Assembly (NCBI GenBank): GCA_018664075.1
Contig: JABJOY010000043.1
Span: forward strand, 1 to 42,658
Direction: 5' to 3'
Source of the DNA: Porticoccaceae bacterium
GTDB taxonomy: Bacteria > Pseudomonadota > Gammaproteobacteria > Pseudomonadales > Porticoccaceae
DNA: 42,658 nucleotides
The notes beneath the pieces were generated by a model that worked only from the letters and a program-made list of their open reading frames with translations, made no database searches and was not told where the DNA came from. Position numbers and translations under genes: made by a program. Shown piece after piece: positions 25,684-33,438 of this stretch (position 1 is its first letter; the number at the start of each line of letters is the position of its first letter).

Positions 25684-27753
25684 ATGCCTGAAAACAACAA
25701 TAACCAGCGGCTATCTGCCACCGATTTTACGCCCATGGACAGCGAGGCCGGAAAACGACAATTACCCCTCTCCCCCGGGCTGATCGCGCTGCTGGTTCTC
25801 GCCACCATGGCGCTGGCCATCATGCTGTATCTGTTCGCCGCCCGGGCAGTGATCTTTCAGTCCGACCCGGACAATGCGCAGATAGATATCGACGGGCTGT
25901 CTTTTAATATAGGTGACAACTATCTGTTGCTGACGGGTGATTACCGGATTACCGCCAGCGCGCCCGGTTACTACCCCCTGACCCAGACTATCAGCGTCAG
26001 CGACCAAGCCACCCAGGATCTCAAACTGCAACTGCAGCCTCTGCCCGGCAATCTCAATGTCAGCTCCGACCTCAGTGACATAAGCGCCAGCATCGATGGC
26101 CAGCCAGCGGCCATGGTACCGGGTATTATCGAGGGCATCAGTCGCGGCGCCCACCAGTTTGAATTCAGCAAATACAGGTACTTCCCCCTGCAACAGGAGA
26201 TCGATATTGCCGGCCTGGGTACCACCCAGTCCATCGATATTACATTACTGCCAGCCTGGGGCCAGATGCAGTTCAGCTCCGAACCCGTAGGAGCAGACCT
26301 GTATATTGACGGCCGCCTGATCGGCAAAACCCCATTGACCACCGAGGTATTGGAAACTGGCAGTGACCTGCGCCTGCAGCTCTCTGGCTACAAAACCTTC
26401 GAGCAGCAAGTCAGCGTCAAAGCAGGCACCAGTGCCGATCATCCGCCAATCAAACTGATAGTCTCCGACGGCAAGCTCAAGATTAACAGCAGCCCCACTG
26501 GCGCCAATATCACCATTGATAATCAGTTTAAGGGGACCACACCCATAGAACTATCCATGGCGCCATTTAAAAAATACCGTATTGAGCTGTTTCTTGAAGG
26601 CTACCTCAAAGCCACCAGATCCGCCCGTCTGGAGCCAGAGGCCAGCACCGACATTGCAGTGGCTCTGCGCCCCAATATCGGCAATATTCAGCTGACCGTA
26701 AGCCCCGCCGATGCACAGATACTGGTGGACAACCGTCTCCAGGGTATCGGCAGCCGCACTTTATCTCTCAATGCCAAACCCCATACCCTCACCGTGCAGA
26801 AGCCCGGCTATCAGCCTAAATCTCTGACGGTGACTCCGCGACCGGACCATGAGCAGGCACTGATTATCAAGCTGCTCACCATAGAACAGGCATACTGGGC
26901 ATCCCGCCCTCCCACAGTGACAAGCCCTGTGGGCACAACCTTAAAACTGTTTCGCCCGGACCAGACCTTTACCCTAGGCGCCCCCCGCCGCCAGCCCGGT
27001 CGGCGTGCCAATGAAGCCGAGCGCAATGTAGGACTGCAGCGCCCCTTCTATCTGGCCAGCAAAGAAATCAGCAATGTTCAGTTCCGCCGCTGGCAGGAAC
27101 ACAGCTCTGGAGCCATCAAAGGTCGCTCGCTGGATATGAATAACCAGCCCGCAGTAAAACTGTCCTGGGAACAGGCAGCACTGTTCTGTAACTGGCTCAG
27201 CCGTCAGGAAGGGCTGCCACTGTTCTATCAGATCGCCGACGGCATTGTCAGCGGCTTTAACTGGGATGCCCATGGCTATCGTCTGCCCACAGAAGCAGAA
27301 TGGGCCTGGGCGGCCAAAATTGATAACAAAGGCAAGGCCAGAGTATTCCCCTGGGCCAATGACCTCTACCCACCACAGCAGGTCACAGACAACTATGCGG
27401 ATCAAAGCGCATCAAGGTTCCTCAGTTTTACCCTGGCCAACTACAATGACGGTTTCCCGGTGGCCACAGATATAGGCAGCTTCAAGCCCAACAGCAAAGG
27501 GCTCTACAATATGAGCGGCAATGTCTCGGAATGGGTCAACGATTACTATGATGTGCGCCCCCATCGCGGCGAGCCAAAAATTGATCCCAAAGGGCCGGCA
27601 ACAGGCAGCCGCCATGTTATTCGAGGCGCCAGCTGGGCGTTGGGGTCTCGCACAGAGCTGCGCCTCAGCTACCGCGACGCTGGTGCCGACGGCCGACTGG
27701 ATGTAGGCTTTAGAATCGCTCGCTATGTGGACAGACCTGGTGCCAAGCCATGA
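25684..27753 (+). CDS. PEGA-repeat membrane protein with C-terminal FGE-sulfatase (SUMF1) fold (envelope cluster gene 5)
   Basis: 689 residues. A cytoplasmic N-tail precedes one membrane helix at about 31-53, then about five PEGA-type beta domains (roughly 58-118, 122-190, 193-259, 262-330, 333-397; for example SSEPVGADLYIDGRLIGKTP and SSPTGANITIDNQFKGTTP). Residues ~425-682 are a full formylglycine-generating-enzyme-type domain: EISNVQFRRW, PAVKLSWEQAALFCNWLS, YRLPTEAEWAWAA, GLYNMSGNVSEWVNDYY, VIRGASWALG, GFRIAR. The cysteines that make formylglycine in true FGEs, which follow the RGGS motif, are absent (RGASWALGSRTELRLSYRD), so it is more likely a binding module. Follows gene 4 after 132 nt, the largest gap of the cluster, where a second promoter might lie. 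Confidence 0.92.
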   Translation: MPENNNNQRLSATDFTPMDSEAGKRQLPLSPGLIALLVLATMALAIMLYLFAARAVIFQSDPDNAQIDIDGLSFNIGDNYLLLTGDYRITASAPGYYPLTQTISVSDQATQDLKLQLQPLPGNLNVSSDLSDISASIDGQPAAMVPGIIEGISRGAHQFEFSKYRYFPLQQEIDIAGLGTTQSIDITLLPAWGQMQFSSEPVGADLYIDGRLIGKTPLTTEVLETGSDLRLQLSGYKTFEQQVSVKAGTSADHPPIKLIVSDGKLKINSSPTGANITIDNQFKGTTPIELSMAPFKKYRIELFLEGYLKATRSARLEPEASTDIAVALRPNIGNIQLTVSPADAQILVDNRLQGIGSRTLSLNAKPHTLTVQKPGYQPKSLTVTPRPDHEQALIIKLLTIEQAYWASRPPTVTSPVGTTLKLFRPDQTFTLGAPRRQPGRRANEAERNVGLQRPFYLASKEISNVQFRRWQEHSSGAIKGRSLDMNNQPAVKLSWEQAALFCNWLSRQEGLPLFYQIADGIVSGFNWDAHGYRLPTEAEWAWAAKIDNKGKARVFPWANDLYPPQQVTDNYADQSASRFLSFTLANYNDGFPVATDIGSFKPNSKGLYNMSGNVSEWVNDYYDVRPHRGEPKIDPKGPATGSRHVIRGASWALGSRTELRLSYRDAGADGRLDVGFRIARYVDRPGAKP

Positions 27754-27944
27754 GGGTTTTTCTATTATTAATACTACTGCCGATAACTTTATTGGCCCAG
27801 CAGCCAGAAGACCCGTCGGTTGAAAGCTCTACTCCGGCAGCAGAGACAGAGCAAGAGCAGGATAAAAACCCGGAAGATAAAGACTTCAAACCCAGCGAAG
27901 AGATCTCAGAAGATTTTCCCGTCCCTCTTCCATCAGATATTTAA
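27750..27944 (+). CDS. Small acidic secreted protein (envelope cluster gene 6)
   Basis: 64 residues. A signal peptide (MRVFLLLILLPITLLA-Q) is followed by about 48 residues made almost only of Glu, Asp, Pro, Ser, Thr and Lys, with no predicted fold. The start overlaps the preceding stop as ATGA, a strong sign of translational coupling, and the channel gene begins 19 nt later. Not recognised. It could be a flexible linker or chaperone-like accessory of the PEGA/FGE protein or the channel. Confidence 0.7.
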   Translation: MRVFLLLILLPITLLAQQPEDPSVESSTPAAETEQEQDKNPEDKDFKPSEEISEDFPVPLPSDI

Positions 27945-27963
27945 GTAAAACAGGAATAGCACC

Positions 27964-28773
27964 ATGAATAGTCCAACCCATCGCGCGACCAATGAAATGT
28001 TTTTTCAGCTAGTCGCACTGCTGCTATCAATTATTATTGTGCATACTATTTTTGTCACCGTGGTGCGGCCCAACGCCGAGAGCACTATCCGCCATCATGC
28101 GGAAATGGCCGCCGCTGGCGAAGAATATGAGGTGCCGCGCTCATTCTTTATTGTGATCAAAGACCTGGAACAAGAATCCTGCTTTATCCTGATGTTCTGG
28201 GCTCTGGCCATTATGGGTTACAAAACCCGCACCAGCATCCGCGAAAAACATATGCTCGAACTGCCATTGGTCTCAGTGGCAGAGGGCTCCAGAGTACTGC
28301 CAGAAGATGCCGGACAGCTGGCCCGGCCACTGCAATCACTGCCCGAAAACCAGCGCAGCTTCCTGCTGCCTCGCGCCCTGCAGACCGCGCTGACCAGATT
28401 TGAAGTCACAGACAGTGTGCAGTTTGCCACTGAAGCGGTGAACAATGTCTGCGACACAGAAAATGATCGCCTGGATTCCGAACTGTCCATGGTGCGCTAT
28501 ATCACCTGGGCCATTCCCTCCATCGGCTTTATCGGCACAGTGCGCGGCATTGGTGCAGCACTGGGTCAGGCCCATGAAGCCATGCAGGGCAATATTGCCG
28601 GTGTTACCAGCAGTCTGGGGGTCGCCTTTAACTCAACCTTTATCGCGCTGCTGATCAGCATGGTCGTAATGTTCTTTATGCACCAGCTGCAGCTGATTCA
28701 GGAGCGTCTGGTGCTGGACTCCCACGCCTACTGCGAAAACAAACTACTGCGCTTTCTAAAAGCCCCCAAGTAG
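27964..28773 (+). CDS. MotA/TolQ/ExbB-family proton channel subunit (envelope cluster gene 7)
   Basis: 269 residues. Membrane helices at about 13-34, 72-86, 176-200 and 214-240; the loop between the second and third is cytosolic. The family signature is clear around the last two helices: PSIGFIGTVRGIGAALG at 185-201, then VTSSLGVAFNSTFIALLISMVV at 214-235, with Thr225 in the place of the polar residue that lines the ion path in TolQ/ExbB. MotA, TolQ and ExbB form pentamers around a dimer of the MotB/TolR/ExbD partner and use ion flow to do mechanical work. No classical partner is adjacent; instead, two VWA proteins with ExbD-like anchors follow. Ion type is not decidable. Confidence 0.92.
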   Translation: MNSPTHRATNEMFFQLVALLLSIIIVHTIFVTVVRPNAESTIRHHAEMAAAGEEYEVPRSFFIVIKDLEQESCFILMFWALAIMGYKTRTSIREKHMLELPLVSVAEGSRVLPEDAGQLARPLQSLPENQRSFLLPRALQTALTRFEVTDSVQFATEAVNNVCDTENDRLDSELSMVRYITWAIPSIGFIGTVRGIGAALGQAHEAMQGNIAGVTSSLGVAFNSTFIALLISMVVMFFMHQLQLIQERLVLDSHAYCENKLLRFLKAPK

Positions 28774-28783
28774 CGGCAATACC

Positions 28784-30052
28784 ATGAGCCTCGCCATAGT
28801 AGAACTCAATGACCAGAACCTGTTGATCCAGACAGACCAGGGGTTATTGCACTGCGAACCGGGTTTTGCCCAGCTGCACAGCACCGGCATAGAAACCGGC
28901 GATCGCGCCAGAGCCGCAGCATGGCAACAGCCCCAGCACAGCTATAATCAATACTGGCGCCAGCTCAATCAACTGCCATTGCCAAGCAAACAAAAGTGGG
29001 CGCGGCATCATGGGGATATCGCCTTTGCCCAACTCAAGCAATTAGTCGAGTATGCAGGATCACCGCAAAGGTTAATTCTCGCCGTCCCAGGCAGCTGCTC
29101 CGACGACCAGCTGTCGCTGTTGCTGGGACTGGCCAGCGCCATACCTGTGCAGGTCACAGCTGTTATCGATAGCGCCCTGGCCACCTGCGCCACAGAGACC
29201 CAGCCCACAGTTCTGGTCGAACTGCAGCTGCATCAGACAGTTGTCAGCCTGATTGACTGCGGTGCCGGCAGCCTCAGGCTGAGTCAACAGGAAACCATTC
29301 CCGATCTGGGCATAATGCAGCTGCATAATGCCGCCGCCAGACATATCAGTGATCGACTGGTGCAGGACTATCGCTACGATCCAATGCACAACTCCGAGGG
29401 CGAGCAGGCCATCTACAATCAGCTACCCCAATGGCTGATGCAACTGGGCTGGGAAGATAAACTCAATATCAGTCTGCCCTCACCCCAGGGAAATCTGAAG
29501 CTGGTGCTGCACAAACATCAGCTCACCAGTCTTTTTGAACAGCGCCTCAACAGCCTGAGCGCCATTCTGGATCGACACAGCAGTGCCAAACTTTGCTTCT
29601 CCCATAGTGCCAGCCTGATTCCCGCCATGCTGCCCCAGTTTGCCGACGCAACCGTCAAGGCCCAGTCCAGCGCCATAGATAACTGCCTGGGACTGCAGCA
29701 GCAGCTTTGCGCTGAAGAGCTACACAGGATCAAACAGCTAGAGCAGGACGGTCTGGATAGCCAGACTGGGCCAACTCAGTTGCAAACCCATCAGGCCAGT
29801 CATGTGCTGTATAAAAATCAGGCCTACCCCCTTCATCAGCCCCTGAGCCTGCACCTCAAAGACGGCAAACTCAGTCTGACCAGCTGCATTGATAATCAGG
29901 CTGAATGTGTTCTGGTCGTAGAAAATCAGCAACTGAAGATACTCCACCAGCAGGATGACTTAGAGGTGCAACTGCCCAGCTCCTGCGAGCCCGGCAAACA
30001 GCTGATTGTCTCAGGGTACAAGCTGCGCCTGATCGAGGTGAGCAATGGCTAG
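28784..30052 (+). CDS. Probable degenerate actin/Hsp70-fold ATPase-like protein (envelope cluster gene 8)
   Basis: 422 residues, soluble, no signal peptide or membrane helix, so cytosolic. The layout resembles actin-fold proteins: an N-terminal beta hairpin (AIVELNDQNLLIQTDQGLLH), a mid-domain strand pair PTVLVELQLHQTVVSLID (146-163) in the phosphate-2 position followed by IPDLGIMQLHNAAARHI, as after this site in Hsp70-like proteins, and LCFSHSASLIPAML in the adenosine-loop position. The usual DxGT-type and GG motifs are missing, so nucleotide hydrolysis may be lost. The last ~75 residues form a small all-beta tail. It overlaps the first VWA gene by 8 nt. The fold call is my reading of a weak pattern; function unknown. 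Confidence 0.65.
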   Translation: MSLAIVELNDQNLLIQTDQGLLHCEPGFAQLHSTGIETGDRARAAAWQQPQHSYNQYWRQLNQLPLPSKQKWARHHGDIAFAQLKQLVEYAGSPQRLILAVPGSCSDDQLSLLLGLASAIPVQVTAVIDSALATCATETQPTVLVELQLHQTVVSLIDCGAGSLRLSQQETIPDLGIMQLHNAAARHISDRLVQDYRYDPMHNSEGEQAIYNQLPQWLMQLGWEDKLNISLPSPQGNLKLVLHKHQLTSLFEQRLNSLSAILDRHSSAKLCFSHSASLIPAMLPQFADATVKAQSSAIDNCLGLQQQLCAEELHRIKQLEQDGLDSQTGPTQLQTHQASHVLYKNQAYPLHQPLSLHLKDGKLSLTSCIDNQAECVLVVENQQLKILHQQDDLEVQLPSSCEPGKQLIVSGYKLRLIEVSNG

Positions 30053-31100
30053 AAAGCGCCGCAATATAGCTTTCAGTTTGTCCTTTCTGGATATTATGGC
30101 CTGTGGTTTTGGTGCCGTAACCTTGCTGTTTTTGATTTTGCGCCACAATGCAGTGGAAATAGTTACCCCGGATATCAAGCTGGCCGCCGAAGTCGACCTG
30201 CTGCAGATGGATATCCGTGAGGCCGAAGAAGATCGCGTCCAGCTACTTAACAGTATCGAAAAAATTCAACTGGAACTGGCCGAAGCTCAGGGTCTGTCCA
30301 AGCGAGTAATCACAGATCTGGAAGAGCAGGAAAGAAGCATCCAGTCCGACCCTAATGATCTCGACAAACTACGCCTCCAGGTCGAACAGCTAGAAGAAGA
30401 AACGGCACAGATGGAAGAAGTAGAGTTTGGCGACAAGGTGCGAGAGTTTCAGGGTGATGGCAATCGACAATATCTCACCGGCCTCAAACTGGGCGGCGAG
30501 CGGGTACTAATTCTAGTCGACGGCTCCGCCAGCATGCTAGCCGATACAGTGGTCAATGCAGTGCGACGGCGCAACATGGAAGACGAGCAAAAGAAACAGT
30601 CACCCAAATGGCAGTGGACATTGCGCACAGTGGAATGGCTGTTAGCGCAGCTGCCCCCCAGCAGTCGCTTTCAGGTATATATATTTAATACCGAAGCCAG
30701 CGCCGCTATTGCGGGCACCGAAGGAGAATGGCTGGATGCCGCCGACTCACTGGCCCTGGAACAGGCAGTGGCGGCCACCAAACAATTCAGCCCGGGCTCA
30801 GGCACCAGTCTGAGCAATGCCTTTGGCGCCATTACAGACTTCGAAGATCGGCCCGACAACCTGTTTCTGCTCACCGATGGCCTGCCCACCCAGGGTAAGA
30901 ACCCACCAAAAAAATATATGGTCAGCGGTGCCCAGAGGCGCAAACATTTCGCCGCCGCCATGGCCGAGTTCCCCCCAGGGGTGCCTATCAACACCATTCT
31001 CTTTCCCATGGAAGGTGACCCGGAAGCCGCCGGCCTGTTTTGGCAGACAGCCCTAAATACCAAAGGCGCCTTTATAGCTCCGTCGAGGGACTGGCCATGA
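30045..31100 (+). CDS. Membrane-anchored VWA-domain protein with ExbD-like helix (envelope cluster gene 9)
   Basis: 351 residues. A basic N-tail (MARKRRNIAF) leads into one membrane helix at about 12-32, SLSFLDIMACGFGAVTLLFLI, with Asp16 at its start as in ExbD/TolR. A long coiled coil follows (about 45-130), then a von Willebrand factor A domain from ~150. The metal-ion-dependent adhesion site is complete: DGSAS at 159-163, Thr254 in GSGTSLSNAF, and Asp278 in LLTDGLPT. The VWA domain should face the periplasm. Start overlaps gene 8 by 8 nt; stop overlaps gene 10 as ATGA. It probably pairs with gene 10 inside the gene 7 channel. Confidence 0.9.
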   Translation: MARKRRNIAFSLSFLDIMACGFGAVTLLFLILRHNAVEIVTPDIKLAAEVDLLQMDIREAEEDRVQLLNSIEKIQLELAEAQGLSKRVITDLEEQERSIQSDPNDLDKLRLQVEQLEEETAQMEEVEFGDKVREFQGDGNRQYLTGLKLGGERVLILVDGSASMLADTVVNAVRRRNMEDEQKKQSPKWQWTLRTVEWLLAQLPPSSRFQVYIFNTEASAAIAGTEGEWLDAADSLALEQAVAATKQFSPGSGTSLSNAFGAITDFEDRPDNLFLLTDGLPTQGKNPPKKYMVSGAQRRKHFAAAMAEFPPGVPINTILFPMEGDPEAAGLFWQTALNTKGAFIAPSRDWP

Positions 31101-32086
31101 AAAAGCAACGGCGGGAATTACAGGAAGCCAGCATCTCCTTTCTGGACGTGATCAGCTGCGGCTTTGGCGCCATTGTTTTATTGCTGGTGATTGCCAAAGT
31201 GGGCGACCCCTCGGCATTGGAAGAAGCAGAGAACCAGCTACTGGGGTCGGTAAAAGACTATCAGGAAAGGTTATTTAAGATTCGCGGCGAAGCGGTCATG
31301 CTCGACGAGCGACTCAAATCCCGCAAAGAGCAGCTGTCAGAACTGACCGAGCGCATCGCCAGATTAAAAGCCAAGCTGGCCAGTGTCGCCAAGCAATCTA
31401 GCCAGCTATCCCAGTCCCAATCCCGGGAAAAAGAACAGCTGCAACTGGTGCTGCAGGTATTGTCCGAAGAGATGGAGCGCCTGCTAGGACCGGAATTCCA
31501 GCAGCAAAACCAGCTGATCGGCGGCATACCCGCCGACAGTGACTATATTATTTTTGTTATCGACACCTCTGGCAGCATGCAGGTCGCCGCCTGGGAAAAA
31601 GTCAAAAAAGAGATGCTCAATATTCTTGATATCTACCCCGAGGTCAAAGGCCTGCAGGTACTCAACGATATGGGCCAATATATGTTCACTGCAGAAAAAG
31701 GCAAATGGATCCCCGATAGCCCGGCCATGCGTAAAAACATTATCAGCAAACTGTCCAACTGGGCGCCGTTTAGTAACTCTAGCCCAGTAGAGGGGATTAA
31801 TGCAGCCATCAAGACCTTTTATCGGCCCGGCCGCAAAATCAGCATCTATACCCTTGGCGATGACTTTCAGGGGCGCTCCATCCGCAATGTGGTGCGAGCT
31901 GTGGATCAACTTAACAAAGCCCATCGCGGGGCCGACCGACTGGTGCGGGTCCATGCCATAGGCTTTCCAGTGCATTTCCCTCCAGGGGGAAGCCCAAGTG
32001 CTTCGGCAATTAAATTTGCCGCCCTGATGCGTGAACTGAGTTACAACAATGGAGGAACCTTTATCGGGTTAAACAGCCTTAATTAA
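31097..32086 (+). CDS. Second membrane-anchored VWA-domain protein (envelope cluster gene 10)
   Basis: 329 residues from ATG 31097, which overlaps the previous stop (ATGA); an upstream in-frame start would only lengthen the overlap. Same design as gene 9: basic tail, helix at 12-33 with SFLDVISCGFGAIVLL (Asp17), coiled coil at about 40-130, then a VWA domain from ~148. The adhesion site is partial: DTSGS at 156-160 and Asp255/256 in YTLGDDF are present, but the middle Thr is replaced by the NSSPVEG segment near 227-233. The matching Asp-containing helices suggest gene duplication and a heterodimer. The second VWA may be a weaker metal binder. Confidence 0.9.
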   Translation: MKKQRRELQEASISFLDVISCGFGAIVLLLVIAKVGDPSALEEAENQLLGSVKDYQERLFKIRGEAVMLDERLKSRKEQLSELTERIARLKAKLASVAKQSSQLSQSQSREKEQLQLVLQVLSEEMERLLGPEFQQQNQLIGGIPADSDYIIFVIDTSGSMQVAAWEKVKKEMLNILDIYPEVKGLQVLNDMGQYMFTAEKGKWIPDSPAMRKNIISKLSNWAPFSNSSPVEGINAAIKTFYRPGRKISIYTLGDDFQGRSIRNVVRAVDQLNKAHRGADRLVRVHAIGFPVHFPPGGSPSASAIKFAALMRELSYNNGGTFIGLNSLN

Positions 32087-32098
32087 AGGGTAAAAATT

Positions 32099-32755
32099 AT
32101 GTTGAGCAAAAATATGTCCTATAAAAAGACCTACAAAGAGTCCTGTAAAAATATCAGCAAAATATCACTTGCCCTGATTGTTATGGTTATTCTTGGGGGC
32201 TGCAGCTCCTCAGCCTCAGTGCAGGTCGACCGGACATTCCCCAAAGTGCTGGGCGAACCTAAATCAGTGACCGCCAGCATTGTCTTTCTCGAAGACTTCT
32301 CCACTTTTGTCGCCCAACCTAATGAAAACACCGTTATCGATATAGGTACAGCTCAGGTAGAGGTGCTGCAAAATGCGTTTGCCGGTCTGTTTAATGACGT
32401 CGAGTTTGTCACCAGCAGAGACCAGATCACCAACACCAAAGGACTGGTAATTACACCATCAGTGCGTGAAGTGCAGGTATCCACCCCCTCAGATAACTAC
32501 CTCAATGTGTTTGAGGTATGGATCAAATACAACCTTGAAATTCAAAGCGTCGACGGAGACCCCATCGACAGCTGGTTTATGCCCGCCTACGGCAAAACCC
32601 CAGATACCTTTATGTACAGCAAGCCAAAAGCCATCGAAGAGGCCGCCGTTATTGCCCTGCGGGATGCCGGTGCCAAACTGATGCTAGACTTCTACCGCAT
32701 TCCGGCGATCTACGGCTGGATGATGGAGCGGCAAATTCTGGAGGGGTCACAATGA
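32099..32755 (+). CDS. Lipoprotein of unknown function (envelope cluster gene 11)
   Basis: 218 residues. The lipobox VILGGC, with Cys35, follows a basic N-region and hydrophobic core. The mature part is alpha/beta (VTASIVFLEDFSTFVAQPNE, AQVEVLQNAFAGLFNDVEFV), a pattern seen in periplasmic outer-membrane lipoproteins that have no fixed name. AAAGGG precedes the ATG. The stop overlaps the start of gene 12 as ATGA. Not recognised. Likely an outer-membrane-side partner of the machine. Confidence 0.85.
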   Translation: MLSKNMSYKKTYKESCKNISKISLALIVMVILGGCSSSASVQVDRTFPKVLGEPKSVTASIVFLEDFSTFVAQPNENTVIDIGTAQVEVLQNAFAGLFNDVEFVTSRDQITNTKGLVITPSVREVQVSTPSDNYLNVFEVWIKYNLEIQSVDGDPIDSWFMPAYGKTPDTFMYSKPKAIEEAAVIALRDAGAKLMLDFYRIPAIYGWMMERQILEGSQ

Positions 32756-33429
32756 GCGGATTCACAACCAGTAATGTGTACAGGATTATTGTTACCGGTT
32801 CTCTGCTGGCCCTCCTAGGCGCTTGCTCGGCCACCACCACCATTGATGAATATCGCCCCAGTGGTGAGCCCATAGAACTGAATGCCGACGAGCGCGTGGT
32901 GGTCTTGGGTCGTCGCGATGCCGGTCATTATGAAACCGATCGGGAATTTATCGACTGTGTTGCCAAACAGATGAAAGGCGCAGATATAGGTATTCTGCCA
33001 GAAGCCCAGTTTATCGACTCCATCTACCCCTGGTTTGAACCACGCACAGCCCCAAAAGGCCTGCCCAGATTAAAAAAACTGATGCGCACCCCGAGCATCA
33101 AAACCGTGGTCGACAACCAGTCAGTCCGCTATCTGGTATGGCTGGATGGATCAACGGAAACATTGGATAAAGGCGGTTCCATTAGCTGCGCTATTGGCCC
33201 CGGCGGCGGTGGCTGCTTTGGCTTTGCCCAATGGAACAAACTGTCAGTCTACGAGGCCATCGTCTGGGATCTGCAGGACCTCCAGGAAATGGGCCGCCTG
33301 CGTGTCGACTCCGAAGGCACCTCCTATCTGATCGGCGCCGTGGCCCCGATTCCACTGCTGACCCCGGTCAAGAGCGACGCCTGCTCCAGTCTCGGCAAGC
33401 AGCTTAAAACCTTTTTTTCCGCCAGCTAG
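32752..33429 (+). CDS. Lipoprotein of unknown function (envelope cluster gene 12)
   Basis: 225 residues. The lipobox ALLGAC has Cys25. The mature protein begins with a possible strand (ELNADERVVVLGRRD) and contains a conspicuous glycine/cysteine patch, SCAIGPGGGGCFGFAQWN, near 144-161, followed by a beta-rich end (VWDLQDLQEMGRLRVDSEGTSYLIGAVAPIPLL). Translationally coupled to gene 11 by a 4-nt overlap and 9 nt before the M48 gene. Function unknown. Confidence 0.84.
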   Translation: MSGFTTSNVYRIIVTGSLLALLGACSATTTIDEYRPSGEPIELNADERVVVLGRRDAGHYETDREFIDCVAKQMKGADIGILPEAQFIDSIYPWFEPRTAPKGLPRLKKLMRTPSIKTVVDNQSVRYLVWLDGSTETLDKGGSISCAIGPGGGGCFGFAQWNKLSVYEAIVWDLQDLQEMGRLRVDSEGTSYLIGAVAPIPLLTPVKSDACSSLGKQLKTFFSAS

Positions 33430-33438
33430 TGACAGATT

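Noticed and set aside
25684-27753. Diversity-generating retroelement target, because the FGE/lectin-like fold is often used there
   Set aside because: No reverse transcriptase gene and no second copy of the C-terminal coding sequence are visible in the window.
27964-32086. Zorya-type anti-phage system (ZorA/ZorB)
   Set aside because: A MotA-like channel is present, but there is no MotB/OmpA-type ZorB, no ZorC and no helicase/nuclease ZorD; VWA, PEGA/FGE and protease genes do not fit Zorya.
27964-32086. Tol-Pal or a second flagellar stator
   Set aside because: The neighbours lack TolR, TolA, TolB, Pal or a peptidoglycan-binding OmpA domain; the partner proteins are VWA proteins.
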